DNA of 64,000 bases from Axinella damicornis (taxonomy: Eukaryota > Porifera > Demospongiae > Axinellida > Axinellidae), in NCBI GenBank assembly GCA_963931865.1, contig OZ007506.1:6289476-6353475 (forward strand). The letters run 5' to 3'. Made by a program: the position numbers and the translations under genes. Under the pieces are notes generated by a model that worked only from the letters and a program-made list of their open reading frames with translations, was not told the origin of the DNA and did no database searches. This document shows, piece by piece, positions 9,978-21,192 of this stretch. Each line of letters opens with the position of its first letter. Positions within the stretch are counted from its first letter, which is position 1.

Positions 9978-12359
9978 TTATTGCCTGTTCCTTGGTATTA
10001 TTAAGAACTCCATAAGTCTACCATTGGCAACATCAGCCACGAAAACCCGTGATCCAGGCAGCACCGCAATGCCTATTGGGTTATGAAACTCAGTCAAACT
10101 GGAACCATGACTGCCAAATGAAGAGACAAATTCGCCATTTGTCTTGAAGATTGAAACTCGTTGGTTGATGAGCTCGGTAACATAGATATAGTTTGTCTCG
10201 ACATCGAATGAAATACCAACTGGCTCGTTCAGCTGACCTTTTTCAGAACCTTGTTCACCAAAATGGAGACTTACTTGACATTGCTCAGGTGCAGGTGATT
10301 CATTCAGGTGCTCCAATATCTGAACTCGACAGCCTACCCGCTCTGTGACAAGGATTCTTCCTTGATTGTCGATAGCGATTGCGTAAGGCTCATTGACCAT
10401 CCCAATTTCTGCACCCCACCGGCCAATAGCCCCCATCAAGTTACCGCCAGGATTGAAATACTGGATACGTTGGTTGATGGTATCGGTCACATAGATGATT
10501 CCATCACGGCTGACTGCTACACCGGTGGGTCCATGGAACTGGCCTTTCTTGCCTCCGTATTTGCCAAATTTGAGCAAAAACTCGCCATCTACTGTAACAA
10601 TCTGGATTCGGTGGTTCTCTTTCTCTGCAACCACAATTTGGCCATTTGGATTGAAGGCCAGCCCCCTTGGTGACTTGAACTCAACGTCCCCCCTTCCTTC
10701 TTTGCCAATCGCTCTCAGAAATCTGCCATATTGGTCGAAGACAATTAAGCAGTGGGTTTCAATGTCAGATACGGCAATGATTTCACCATCCCTGCTCACA
10801 GCAATACCCCATGGGCTTTTCATTTTTTGATCAGGCACATCTTCCCTGGTTATCACGCTTGATGCTGTCACTGTCTCGTCAGGGGGTAGAGTAACGGTAA
10901 CATTGAAGGGGCTGTTTTTGATGTGGACATTCTGCCCTCTCATCTGCACAGAGATACTCATCTTGTGAGGTCCTGGGTTCTGAGGTTGAACTGAAACCTT
11001 GTATCTCCCATCTTCAGTTGGCAACACATCTCCTCTCACCATATCTCCCTGCTCCGGTCGGAGCTCGACACTGATTTTATGTCCTTCTCCATGGAGTTTG
11101 TTTCCGAGTATATCTCTGCAAGTGATGAAGAATTCAGCCAGCTCCCCACTTATCATGTGCATATTCCTGTCATCAGTAGTGAAGGCTTTAGCATCAACAG
11201 TGAAGGCTTCCACATGAGGATCAGCAGCTACCGTGCCGATTGCTTCCTTTAAATCGAGACTTCCATTCTTCATGAAGTCAATGATGTCATTGTTGCGTGG
11301 ATCACGAGGGTGGTGCATGAACTCATTGCAGAGTTTCTCCAATCGACCAATCATCTGGGTTTTGAGGAAAAGGATTTCTTCTGGGATGCCAACGTTGAGG
11401 ATACTGTTGGTGAATTTTTTTGATTCTTCCAGTGATTCTGTAATGCGTTTAAGCTCTTTCAGTTGTGCTTGTAGAATGGCTGTTTTGGCTTCAAAGATAT
11501 CTTCGACTTTCTTCAGTAGCTCTTCTTTCTGGTCATCAAGTGCTGCCTTGATCTCATCGTATCGCATGGCAACAGCTTGATCAGTATCCTTTTTTGTCTT
11601 ACGCAGCGAGCATTCCATATTTTCAACTTCTTTGATGGCTTTGATGAAATCACTGAGAACTTGATCTGTCTGGGTTAAACACTGCTGGATTTGGCTCTTG
11701 TAGTCGTTCTCGGCTTTGGGGGGGTTATTGAGGAGCAGCTTTGCAAAGTGCTTATCGTGACTGTTGTGGTCAGTGAGGGCACAATCGCGACATATCACCA
11801 CATCACAATCTATGCAGTACATGCACACTTCAGCTTCGGTGTGGGTGTTACACATCCATGTTTGGTGAACCACTCCCTCACTGCTACCTGATTTTGTCCG
11901 GACCTTATTCAGTGGTATCAGAGTGTGCCCCTCTGTCTTGTAGTGTGTACTGTGGTGTTGCTTGCACGTTTCGCAGATCGGGTAGTTGCAATCCCTGCAG
12001 AACACAGCGGCAGCGTTCTTTCTGCATTCATTACATTTCACTCCCTGCTCGGACACCACTCTATCCTCCAGAGTAAGATGACTGACCATGTTTTTGAATC
12101 CTTCGTTGGTTTTGAGGTTTTTCGCGTCCGCACCCTCCAAGAGTTGCACGTTCCGGCAGAGAGGGCATGTCAAAATCTCGCGTGAATCCTCGCTTTCATG
12201 ATCTAATGGCCGTTTCTTTACGTGATCTTCAACACATTTCATACAAAAGGTGTGCAGACAGTCGAGCGTTTTCGGTTCTTCGAATAAAGTCTTGCAGATG
12301 GAACAAGTCAATTCTTCTCGGAACTTCTCCAAGGTAGTCTTGCTGCCTCCTTCAGCCAT
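9978..12359 (-). CDS. TRIM-NHL protein 1 (RING, two B-boxes, coiled coil, filamin repeat, NHL), intronless
   Basis: 793 residues in one exon. Domains in order: C3HC4 RING at about 19-70 (CSIC, CLHTFCMKC, CPLC), B-box 1 at about 108-150 (CNECRKNAAAVFCRDC), B-box 2 at about 168-207 (CNTH, CMYCIDCDVVICRDC, HNSHD), coiled coil at about 215-335, filamin-type Ig repeat at about 400-495 (ending VHIKNSPFNVTV), and six NHL propeller repeats to the end (GIAVSRDGEIIAVSD, NHRIQ, NQRIQ, NQRVS, NGRL). The layout is that of TRIM2/3/71-type E3 ubiquitin ligases, whose NHL propellers bind RNA or protein. The start Met opens MAEGGSKTTLEKF, identical to its neighbour at 16622-18961, which supports this start. 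Being intronless while a paralog lies 4.3 kb away suggests tandem duplication of an intronless ancestor. The substrate is unknown. Confidence 0.93.
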   Translation of the reverse strand: MAEGGSKTTLEKFREELTCSICKTLFEEPKTLDCLHTFCMKCVEDHVKKRPLDHESEDSREILTCPLCRNVQLLEGADAKNLKTNEGFKNMVSHLTLEDRVVSEQGVKCNECRKNAAAVFCRDCNYPICETCKQHHSTHYKTEGHTLIPLNKVRTKSGSSEGVVHQTWMCNTHTEAEVCMYCIDCDVVICRDCALTDHNSHDKHFAKLLLNNPPKAENDYKSQIQQCLTQTDQVLSDFIKAIKEVENMECSLRKTKKDTDQAVAMRYDEIKAALDDQKEELLKKVEDIFEAKTAILQAQLKELKRITESLEESKKFTNSILNVGIPEEILFLKTQMIGRLEKLCNEFMHHPRDPRNNDIIDFMKNGSLDLKEAIGTVAADPHVEAFTVDAKAFTTDDRNMHMISGELAEFFITCRDILGNKLHGEGHKISVELRPEQGDMVRGDVLPTEDGRYKVSVQPQNPGPHKMSISVQMRGQNVHIKNSPFNVTVTLPPDETVTASSVITREDVPDQKMKSPWGIAVSRDGEIIAVSDIETHCLIVFDQYGRFLRAIGKEGRGDVEFKSPRGLAFNPNGQIVVAEKENHRIQIVTVDGEFLLKFGKYGGKKGQFHGPTGVAVSRDGIIYVTDTINQRIQYFNPGGNLMGAIGRWGAEIGMVNEPYAIAIDNQGRILVTERVGCRVQILEHLNESPAPEQCQVSLHFGEQGSEKGQLNEPVGISFDVETNYIYVTELINQRVSIFKTNGEFVSSFGSHGSSLTEFHNPIGIAVLPGSRVFVADVANGRLMEFLIIPRNRQ

Positions 12360-12444
12360 GACCTACGCATCTAATAGAGGCTTTTCGTTCGCAACAGCCA
12401 CGGGCTTCTTGCTTGAGCTAGAGGTCACTGTTTGGCTTCGCAAG

Positions 12445-12515
12445 CGCTTGGGACATTCCCGGGCCCGGGATCCCCGGGCCGCGCGCCGCCGGGCGCCGGG
12501 AATGTCCCAGGCGCG
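12445..12515. repeat. GC-rich inverted repeat upstream of TRIM gene 1
   Basis: GCGCTTGGGACATTCCCGG pairs with CCGGGAATGTCCCAGGCGC around a GC-only centre. It lies about 85-155 bp upstream of the minus-strand ATG, so it is in the promoter or 5' UTR. It may be a small foldback element or a structured promoter island. Confidence 0.65.
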
Positions 12516-13543
12516 TTATTTTACGTCATAGATCCACCCCAAATGACCTTGTGTACAAATGCCCAATGCGCCACAATAGGCCTAATATACATGACACACA
12601 AAACACAACACCGATGCTGCATCTTTAATAGCACAACACCCTTTGCACAATATCCAAGCATGCAGGGCATAATGTGTATGCAGCAGACATAACATGCACG
12701 TAATACCAGAGAACGCGGTAGCGTTCTCTATTTAGGGATGGCTAAGGAAATTTCGAAATACCATACTGATGCACCAGCAGGAAAACGGCCAAAGAAGCTA
12801 CTACCCCCCAAACCAAGCATGCAGACAGAATGATACTGCCTAGCAGTTCACAAAAACACTCGGAAACGTACCTGAGAGTACGCGGGAGTCGAGCAATAAG
12901 TCGCCGTAAAATTCCGATTTCGTCATCTTCTTTCTTCTTCTTCTTCTTCTTTCTCATTGACTAGCATAGCTGGACAACAAAAGCATTTCCTGAGCTAGTT
13001 CACTCACAAAACAACATCGCTTTCGTCGTAGTAGCTTCCTTTCGGCTCTTTTGACTACATACTGGCAAGAACGGCACTGCTGGCTAGCTACGATTCCGTG
13101 AATTGCTAGCACGAAGCCATTTTGATGCAACCAGAGGTCACGCGTGCCAAATGCGCATGCGCAGTTCACATGCAAACGCACGTTGCATTCTTTTTTTACA
13201 GCATTTTGGGCGCTTGGTGATCAGCTGAATCCTTGTGAATCCATCCTCTGGTGCCTCACTACCGCTGCGAGGAATTTCTACCAACCGGTTCTTGCCAAGA
13301 TCTATCGTGACTATGCCATCATGGAGGCGTGGCTTTCTTTTCATGACGTAACTACAGTGCGGAACATGTATATACCACCAATACTGTGAGTGAGGCTAGA
13401 GTTTTGGAATACTATTAGTGGAAATAGAATGAAGCATCAAAGCCTGCTCAGTGCCCAGCAGAAGGTTCACATCCATCAAGGCAATTAATAAAATCTGACA
13501 TCAGGAAAGTTACGCATTCCATGCGCTCAAAAAACCTCACAAA
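12516..13543. other. Non-coding, no gene recognised
   Basis: Intergenic sequence between TRIM gene 1 and the foldback at 13544. It contains a CTTCTTCTT microsatellite near 12928-12952. Minor open frames show no family signature. Confidence 0.5.
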
Positions 13544-13799
13544 CTAGAAACAAAAAATGTTCTTACAAAAATTACAAATGATTTAGTGATGGCCACCCCG
13601 ATCGACTCCCGAAAAAGCAGACAAACAAGGAATGCCATTAACCAGCCTCAGTCCCATCCCATCCCTAAATTCTACATTTTTCAATGGGATGGGACTGAGG
13701 CTGGTTAATGGCATTCCTTGTTTGTCTTTTTCAGGAGTCGATCGGGGTGGCCATCACTAAATCATTTGTAATTTATGTAAGAAAATTTTTTGTTTCTAG
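13544..13799. mobile_element. 256-bp near-perfect foldback element
   Basis: Left arm begins CTAGAAACAAAAAATGTTCT and right arm ends with its inverse (AATTTTTTGTTTCTAG). The arms are about 118 bp with a loop of about 20 bp and only scattered mismatches. High arm similarity implies recent formation. No ORF. Confidence 0.85.
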
Positions 13800-14244
13800 T
13801 ATACACATGCAGTTCGCATCACCATGCAGAGAGGCTATGCTCATCCCCCTAGCTAGTTATACCAAGTTGCTGACATAAATAAATAAATTCTGCATGCAGA
13901 GCATGAAGGAATAAGTAAAAAGTAGAACAATTAATTCAAACAATAAAATAAAACAAATTAACACACTACTGTACAAAATGATACAAAACAAAAATAATAA
14001 TAATACAACAAAAGAAACTGTTCAGACTACAGAAAGAGTCTAGCTATAGCCTCAGGTGGTGTGAATAAAATAACCAACTTGAAGACAGTGCATGCACTGT
14101 CTGGGTATAGAAATGCAAACCGTGATGCTGCATGATGCAGATGTTTTTTCTTTTTTTTTCTTTTTTTTTTTTTCTTCTATAATATATTCTGCAAATGCAT
14201 GGATACATACAATAGCAATTTATGCTAATACATGGTACATATCC

Positions 14245-14433
14245 TTAGACATAGTTATCTAGTGCAGACTTAAAAGAATTAAAAGGAAGTGCAGCAATAT
14301 GATATGGGAGTGAATTCCAAAAGGAAATAGTGCTAGGGAAATAAGAGTACAGGTAATAATTATGTTTAGCAAATGTTGACGGCTTAGGTATATGCACCAA
14401 AGTCAAAACACTATTGATTGCAGCTTTATGCAC
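14245..14433 (-). pseudogene. LINE reverse-transcriptase C-terminal tail remnant
   Basis: About 62 residues read YYLYSYFPSTISFWNSLPYH followed by a SFKSALDNY-type end. This is the conserved tail of CR1/L2-like non-LTR retrotransposon ORF2 (FFSR/YSFIPRTVxxWNxLP...SFKxxL). Only the 3' tail is present, as expected for 5'-truncated insertion. A T-rich tract (14146-14174) lies on its 3' side, consistent with a poly-A tail in the minus orientation. Confidence 0.65.
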
Positions 14434-14497
14434 AGCAATTTCAAAGCAATGATGTACTCTCCATACACATTTTGGGGATGAGGTTATGTTATAGTTA

Positions 14498-14621
14498 TAC
14501 TACCAGCTGCTGTGGTTTATCAGGAATACACTGTTATTCAATTAGAGGCCGAGGCGCAGCGGAGGCTTCTAATTGAATAACAGCCGAGTGTGTTCCTGAT
14601 AAACCACAGCAGCTGGTAGTA
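14498..14621. mobile_element. Foldback element, 124 bp
   Basis: TACTACCAGCTGCTGTGG pairs with CCACAGCAGCTGGTAGTA at the other end. The interior arms hold TGTTATTCAATTAGA and its inverse around a GAGGCGCAGCGGAGGC centre. Confidence 0.8.
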
Positions 14622-14664
14622 CAACTGGCTTGTACTACAGTGGCTTCTAAGTGCACTTCCTGAG

Positions 14665-14865
14665 TACCGTGTTTTTCAGGTTGCTTGCTTCGTCCAAACT
14701 CGGAACGCAAAACTGCAAAGTATCACGTGACTTGAATCCACCAATAGAATCCAAGTTGTCACGTAACAACTTGGATTCTATTGGTGGATTCAAGTCACGT
14801 GATACTTTGCAGTTTTGCGTTCCGAGTTAAGTTTGGACGAAGCAAGCAACCTGAAAAACACGGTA
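14665..14865. mobile_element. Foldback element, 201 bp, near-perfect arms
   Basis: TACCGTGTTTTTCAGGTTGC pairs with its exact inverse at the right end; arms of about 95 bp meet around GTTGTCACGTAACAAC. Only small indels separate the arms. It lies 43 bp from the preceding foldback. Confidence 0.85.
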
Positions 14866-15604
14866 TACTAAAGTGGCTTCTGTGTACACTAATTTGTGCT
14901 GACAAGGGTGTATGGTAGTTAGACGAAGGGTTTATGGGCGGCTAGCAGGTTATGCTATATAAACTGTGGTCGGCACCTTTCAAGTGCATCATCACTGTAG
15001 TACAAGTTGTAGGACCAGATTTCTGTAGACTAGCTATACGGATCATTCCATGGGCAGTGGAACAATTTGCCTGAATCTTCTTGCTCTGTTTCTACACACT
15101 TAATTATGTTCTAAACACTTATTGGCTAGCTATGTAGTAACTGCTGCCTTATGGCTATTCATACGCCCGTACTTCAACAAAGGAAAAGAGACATAGCTAC
15201 TGTCATGGCAGTTGGTACCCCCTGCACAGTGCACGCTTATAGCTTAATCAATGGTAGCTAAGTAGATGGATATTATGATATTATCCACTAGTGACTTGCT
15301 ATACTTCCCATTTTTTTGCAATAGCTGGCTAGTAAAAGTGGATGGGGGGACCTATCTAGCTATCCATGTAATAGGTAGGAAACTCTGTACAATACTACAG
15401 CGGCCACTAGCACTCCATGCAACTAAACCTTGAATAGACACAGCTGCTAGCCATTATCAGTATGTCTATGTTACCATGGTGAAAATGGGAGCAACAGAAA
15501 GTCATTAGTGCTGTGTAGCTACTCATCTACTATCATGATCATGAATATAATTATAGCCTGCCTCTGCACATATATTGGTAAAACTCTGAAACCAAAACTC
15601 CCCA

Positions 15605-16055
15605 GTGGCGTAGCCAGGATTGCAGAGTCACCCGTAGCCAGGATTGCAGAGTCACCCGGACACATGCAGCTGCAGTGTGGGCCCGGGCACACTGCCAAAG
15701 GCAGTGCACTGAGATATAGTGCCAATCCAATCCGCGCAAAGTGCAGAAAATGTTTTTTTCGCCTTCATTTGTCAGTTATCACGATGGGCTCTTGTAGCTA
15801 GCACCTTTGTACTTTGCACTGCACGACTTTTAACTGTCGTGAAGGGCTCTCATGCATAAACAGTATCTTGCTGAATATACAGTTGCTACTACAACTATAC
15901 CACTGCATGCATGGCGGAGTCGAATCAGTTCTCGCACAGCAGTCGAATGACTCCAACAGTGACAGCTGTGCCATGGCACTTGGCTAATTAGTGAATTTTA
16001 CTAGGCCCGGGCACTTGCAAATTTTACCTGGACACTGGCCTGGGTCTAGCTACAC
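15605..16055. mobile_element. Probable DNA-transposon fragment with GTGGCGTAGCCAGG end
   Basis: The left end GTGGCGTAGCCAGG is partly inverted at the right (CCTGGGTCTAGCTACAC). A 24-bp unit starting GTAGCCAGGATTGCAGAG is tandemly duplicated at 15610-15657. GCCCGGGCAC occurs near both ends. No transposase ORF was seen. Confidence 0.4.
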
Positions 16056-16621
16056 TAATGCGGTTCTCTCCTCTGTATTCTAAAACACCTGCATGCAGGT
16101 GAACATGTCTTGTATCTTTCCGGTAGGTATCACATGTTCAAATTTACCTTAACTTGATGTGGTCGTAAACTCAGCTCCCTGCGTGAGCTAGCTAGCTATA
16201 GTTAAGGTCACAGCAGCTGATAGGATGCCATGGAATATTCCACAGCTGGAACATCTGTGTAAATGATCAAGAGTTATCTATATATCACCCAATATAACTA
16301 TTCATTATAGAAGTAGCCGCAACTTGAATTTTTTTTGATAGATGTATGTACATATGCAATGCATGGGACATGATTATATAATATTAAGTTACCCAAAGTG
16401 AATTAGGATATATCCAATTACTAAAAGCTTTGCATCATGAGTATACAACAAAGTCAACACATGCAAACTGTGAATAAGGAGTTACAAACCCTGAAAATAC
16501 TAACGTCAACATGAAGTGCACGAATTAGTAGAGATACATGTACAAGTTGAGACAGGGAAACAATATTCATGTAAGGTAGGTATGCACCAGTCCATCAAGG
16601 TTCAATAAAGTGTAGTAAATC
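16056..16621. other. Non-coding, no gene recognised
   Basis: AT-rich sequence immediately 3' of the minus-strand TRIM gene 2, presumably including its 3' UTR. Nothing else recognised. Confidence 0.5.
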
Positions 16622-18961
16622 TTACTGCTGCCTGTCTCGCACTATTGGGAACACCATAAGTCTACCATTGGCACAATCAGCCACGATAACCTGCGATCCA
16701 GGCAGCACCGCAATGCCCAATGGGTTACAAAACTCATTAAGTTTGGAACCATAACTTCTGAATGAAGACACAAAATTGCCGTTTGTCTTGAAGATGGAAA
16801 CTCGTTGGTTGAGGAGTTCAGTAACATAGATGTAGTTTGTCTCGACATCAAATGCAATGCCTACTGGTTCATTGAGTTGACCATTTTCAGAGCCCTGCCG
16901 ACCAAAATGGAAACTTGCTCTGTACTGATTTGCAGATCGCACATTCTGCCGCTCAAATACCTGAACGCGACAGCCTTGCCGTTCTGTGATAAGAATTCTC
17001 CCTTGATTGTCAATAGCAATTGCATATGGCTCGTTGACCATTCCCAGATCTGCACCCCACCGGCCGATAATACCTATGAAGCGACCATTGGAATTGAAGT
17101 ACTGGATACGTTGGTTGATAGCATCTGTTACATAGATGGTCCCATCTTGGCTCACAGCTACACCAGTTGGGCCATGAAATTGGCTGTTGTTGCTTCCATA
17201 CTCACCAAACTTGAGCTTGAAGATCCCGTCTTTGGTTACGATCTGAATTCGGTGGTTCTCTTTCTCTGCAACCACAATGTGGCCATTTGGATTGAAGGCC
17301 AACCCCCTTGGTGACTTGAACTCGAGATTTCCATTTCCTTCCTTGCCAATCACTCGCAGAAATCTGCCATTTAGGTCAAAGATAATTAGGCAGTGGTTCT
17401 CGATGTCAGATACGGCAATGACTTCACCATTCCTGCTCACAGCAATACCCCATGGGCTTTTCATTTTTTGATCAGGCACATTATCTCTTTTTATCACGCT
17501 TGATGCTGTCACTTGTTTGTCAGGGGGTAGAGTAACGGTGACATTGAAAGGGCTGTTTTTGATGTGGACATTCTGCCCTCTGCTGTGCACAGCAATGCTC
17601 ATCCTGTGAGGTCCTGGACTCAGAGGTCGAACTGAAACATTGTATCTCCCATCTTCAGTTGGCCGCACCTCTCCTCTCACCATATCTCCCTGCTCTGGTT
17701 GGAGCTCGACACTGATCTCATGAGTGTTTGACTTGAGGGTGCTTCCAACTATATCTCTGCAAGTAACTGGGAATTCAGCCATCTCCCCTCTTATCATGTG
17801 CACATTCCTGACATCAGCAGCAAAGGACTTCATATCAGGATCACCTTCTACCGTGCCAATTGCATCCTTCAGATTGAGTTTTTGATTCCTCTTGAAGTTG
17901 ATGATGTCATTGTCACGTGGATCACGGGGATACGGCTGGTACTCTTTGCAGAGCATTTCCAATCGAGCAATCATCTGGGTTTTGAGGAAAAGGATTTCTT
18001 CGGGGATGCCAACGGTGAGGATATCACTGGTAAATTTCAATGAAACTTCTAGTGATTTTGACACAATGTCTTGCAGCTCATTCAGTTGTTGAGTGAGGAT
18101 GGCATTTTTGGCATCAAAAATTTCTTTGACTTTCTTCAGTAGCTTTGCTTTCTGGTCATCGAGTTCTGCCTTGATCTCATCGTATCGCACAGCAACAGCT
18201 CGATCAGTATCAGTTTTGCTCTTTTGCAGTAAGCCCTTCATATTTTCGACATCTTTGACGGCTTTCTTGAAATCACTCAGGACTTGACCTGTCTGGGTTA
18301 AACGCTGCTGGATCTGGCCCTTGTAGTCGTTCTCAGGTTTGGGTGGTTTGTCGAGGAGCAGCTTTGCAAAGTTCTTATCATGGTTGTTGTGGTCAGTGAG
18401 GGCACAATCGCGACATATCACCACATCACATTTTATGCAGTACATACACACCTCAGCATCGTGGACATGACACACCCATGTTTTATGGCACACCCCTTCA
18501 AACTCTTCACTGCTACCTGATTTTGGCCGAATCTCATCCAGCGGTACCAGCATGTGGCCTTTGGTTTTCACGTACCTGACGTGGTGTTGTTTGCAGTCCT
18601 CGCATAGTGGGGAGTTGCAATTTTTGCAGAACACAACGCCGTTGCTCATTTCGCACTCCGCGCACTTCACTCCCTCCTCAGACACCAACTTCCCTTCCAG
18701 CGTAAGATGGCCTACCATGTTCACGTAGCCTTCGTTTGTCTTGAGATTTTTCACGTCCCCATCTGGCAAGCGTTGCTCTTGCCCGCAGGTGCGACAGCTC
18801 AAAATCTCGCGCGAATCATCGCCCGGTTTTAGGACGCATTTTGTACAAAAGGTGTGCAGACAGTTGAGCGTTTTGGGTTCTTTGAATAGACTATCGCAGA
18901 TGGAACAAGTCAGCTCTTTCCGGAATTTCTCCAAGGTAGTCTTGCTTCCACCTTCAGCCAT
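16622..18961 (-). CDS. TRIM-NHL protein 2, intronless paralog of the 9978-12359 gene
   Basis: 779 residues when started at MAEGGSKTTLEKF, the same start as the paralog; an upstream in-frame Met at 18991 would add ten residues. RING at about 19-60 (CSIC, CLHTFCTKC, CRTC) is shorter than in paralog 1, lacking the stretch around HVKKRPLDHES. Two B-boxes follow (CAECEMSNGVVFCKNC; CHVH, CMYCIKCDVVICRDC), then a coiled coil at about 205-325, a filamin-type repeat and six NHL repeats. Differences from paralog 1 are spread along the length but conserve Zn ligands and propeller motifs, so both look functional. Probable E3 ubiquitin ligase; target unknown. Confidence 0.93.
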   Translation of the reverse strand: MAEGGSKTTLEKFRKELTCSICDSLFKEPKTLNCLHTFCTKCVLKPGDDSREILSCRTCGQEQRLPDGDVKNLKTNEGYVNMVGHLTLEGKLVSEEGVKCAECEMSNGVVFCKNCNSPLCEDCKQHHVRYVKTKGHMLVPLDEIRPKSGSSEEFEGVCHKTWVCHVHDAEVCMYCIKCDVVICRDCALTDHNNHDKNFAKLLLDKPPKPENDYKGQIQQRLTQTGQVLSDFKKAVKDVENMKGLLQKSKTDTDRAVAVRYDEIKAELDDQKAKLLKKVKEIFDAKNAILTQQLNELQDIVSKSLEVSLKFTSDILTVGIPEEILFLKTQMIARLEMLCKEYQPYPRDPRDNDIINFKRNQKLNLKDAIGTVEGDPDMKSFAADVRNVHMIRGEMAEFPVTCRDIVGSTLKSNTHEISVELQPEQGDMVRGEVRPTEDGRYNVSVRPLSPGPHRMSIAVHSRGQNVHIKNSPFNVTVTLPPDKQVTASSVIKRDNVPDQKMKSPWGIAVSRNGEVIAVSDIENHCLIIFDLNGRFLRVIGKEGNGNLEFKSPRGLAFNPNGHIVVAEKENHRIQIVTKDGIFKLKFGEYGSNNSQFHGPTGVAVSQDGTIYVTDAINQRIQYFNSNGRFIGIIGRWGADLGMVNEPYAIAIDNQGRILITERQGCRVQVFERQNVRSANQYRASFHFGRQGSENGQLNEPVGIAFDVETNYIYVTELLNQRVSIFKTNGNFVSSFRSYGSKLNEFCNPLGIAVLPGSQVIVADCANGRLMVFPIVRDRQQ

Positions 18962-18991
18962 GGCGCTTATGGCATAGCTATCCCGCTCCAC

Positions 18992-20999
18992 ACTATATAT
19001 ATACTGGCCTTAGCTTTGGGTCCCGGGGGCTTACCCGGTACCTATACCCTGATCTGTTTCGGTGACGTCATTACTTATGGTGTGATATCGATATCAGTGT
19101 CCATTTGGTTGGTTGTTTTGTATCATTCAGTTTCAGCCTGCATGCAGGTGCTGTTTTGGTTGTATCACTTTCATTTCGCTGTATTCACATTGGTTGTTCA
19201 TATAATTACTATACGTAACCATGATAAAACAAAACAACAAAAAAAACAAAAAAAAAGTGTCAAAAACAGTCCAATCGCCACCGTACCGGAAATCCATTCA
19301 CGCCTGTACAAATTTATTTACAACGGCACGTATGCGTAACGCGGAACATTTCCGGAAGTATGCGATATAGCTAAATCTGAAGTAATGAAGTGACCGCACA
19401 AAAACGGTTATAACTTCTGATGTGGAGGAGGGATTTTAATAATTTTTGGTATGCAAGCTCAGCTACAGCAGCTCTACGCACCAATGCATATGAAAAGTTT
19501 GTAGCTTACTCAGAACGACAGATATGACCTAACAACTGGATTTGAGTGAAAATGAGCACCATCTTCACAAAAATTGGTGCCGTTTGCATTAACCAACTCC
19601 TGGACAGCTATTGCAGGTATTTTGTTCAAGATGTATGAATGCTATAGTTAGGGTTTACATCGGTTTCCGTGTTCCAGCAATGCAAATGGTATAAACAGTC
19701 CACATAATTTAATGCATGCGGGAATGAGAAAATGTATAGTCACCGGCATTAACATAGCTACTACATGACAGACGGAACTCTACATGGAGGTTCTGAAGTC
19801 TGTTCCTGAGTCAGCAGAAGGTACAGAGCACTTCACGAAAGTATAAAGTGCTAGCAACAGACTCAGCAGATATTATTCGGGTTCAGCTAACAGCGTCCAA
19901 AGTTCAATCTGGCCAGTGCAGCTTCTGCTCACTGCTCTACTCCAAGGTACACACATCCTATAGCAGTGAAAGAAACAGAGGGAAGGGTACATGCTGACCA
20001 ACACTGAAGCAATAGGACAATATGTGCAAAACATGTACAGCTTGGGAGAAATGTATCAAACCCAAATCTTCACAATGAGATACCAAAGCCAATCAAGGCT
20101 AGCACCAAATGCAATATTAAGAGTTGCGAACATCCAGTGTACAGCAAAACTGCAGCACACAGGCTCCAGGAGATGCTCCATAAGAGAGTTATAGCATTTG
20201 ATGCAGAGCCAGGGTAGGGCTTTAATTGGGTTGTGTATACTGATCATTAAAAAACACTATAATTATACATGTAGAGGGTTTGTTGTCACAGGAATCCACA
20301 CCTTGACCTGAGTACATATGGATGGAATTGAGAACAAGGCCGATTGTCAGTGGTACGGGAGGTACCAGTGAACATACATGTAGACAGCATAGCCTGATAG
20401 GCATGCACAATTGGTTCTAAGTGGCTACATATGCATGTGGCTAAGTGGTTGCAGATGCAAGACAGGATGTGCAGCCATTAGTTGTGGCTATAAAATTAGT
20501 TGTGGCTAAAGGCAGTCAATGGCGAAATCGGTAGGTGGGCGTTTGAAATGTGCGCGTGATTAAAACTATGCCGATCAGACAATTTAAGTGACCGCGGCGA
20601 TAAACAAATCGCGGGTGGAAGAAGGCGCTCGGATCCTGGCTTGTTCAAAGTTGTTCTCGTTCGTACTTCTACCGATTCTCACTCTTTGTACACCGTCTTT
20701 ACCGCCAGGTCCCTTGTCAAACACCACACTGACAGTCACATGAACTGTGTAATCCGTATGGTTTTAGTCACGCGCAGGTTTCAAACCGCCCCCTGCCAAT
20801 TTTGCCATTCACTGCAGTTTTTGGTTCTGCCCTACGGTGTATCTACACGAACGTATGCGGAGTGAGTAACCTACGACCACGTGTACGCGTGTATATAGTA
20901 CAGCAGGGTGAAAATTTATAGTGCTATTAGTGCACTTGTTGCTTTAACATCATATCATCCAGCATACAGTATTACTTTTCTTTGTGCTATTATTGTCTT
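18992..20999. other. Non-coding, no gene recognised
   Basis: Upstream region of TRIM gene 2 and beyond. It holds A-rich microsatellite sequence near 19229-19257. Small open frames show no family signature. Confidence 0.5.
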
Positions 21000-21192
21000 C
21001 GACCATTGTATCATCAGTTTCACAAGATCACACAGACATACTTTAATAGTACCAAGAGCTCACACCAACTCGTACTTTTACTCTTTTTTCTGTGACACTC
21101 CTCGCACGTGGAATACTCTACCCTTGCATGTGGTGGAAAGTCCTAATGCAGACATATTCAAGAGAAACCTAACTAACTATCTCACTAATTAA
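21000..21192 (+). pseudogene. LINE reverse-transcriptase C-terminal tail remnant
   Basis: The open frame to the TAA at 21192 ends in TNSYFYSFFCDTPRTWNTLP and then LHVVESPNADIFKRNLTNYL. This is the hallmark tail of CR1/L2-like LINE ORF2. An A-rich tract at 21300-21320 may be the old 3' tail. It has the opposite orientation to the copies at 14245 and 30682. Confidence 0.65.

Noticed and set aside
18993..19004. CTATATATATAC as a TATA box for TRIM gene 2
   Set aside because: It lies only about 32 bases from the ATG, leaving almost no 5' UTR, and is simple TA repeat; not enough to support a promoter call.
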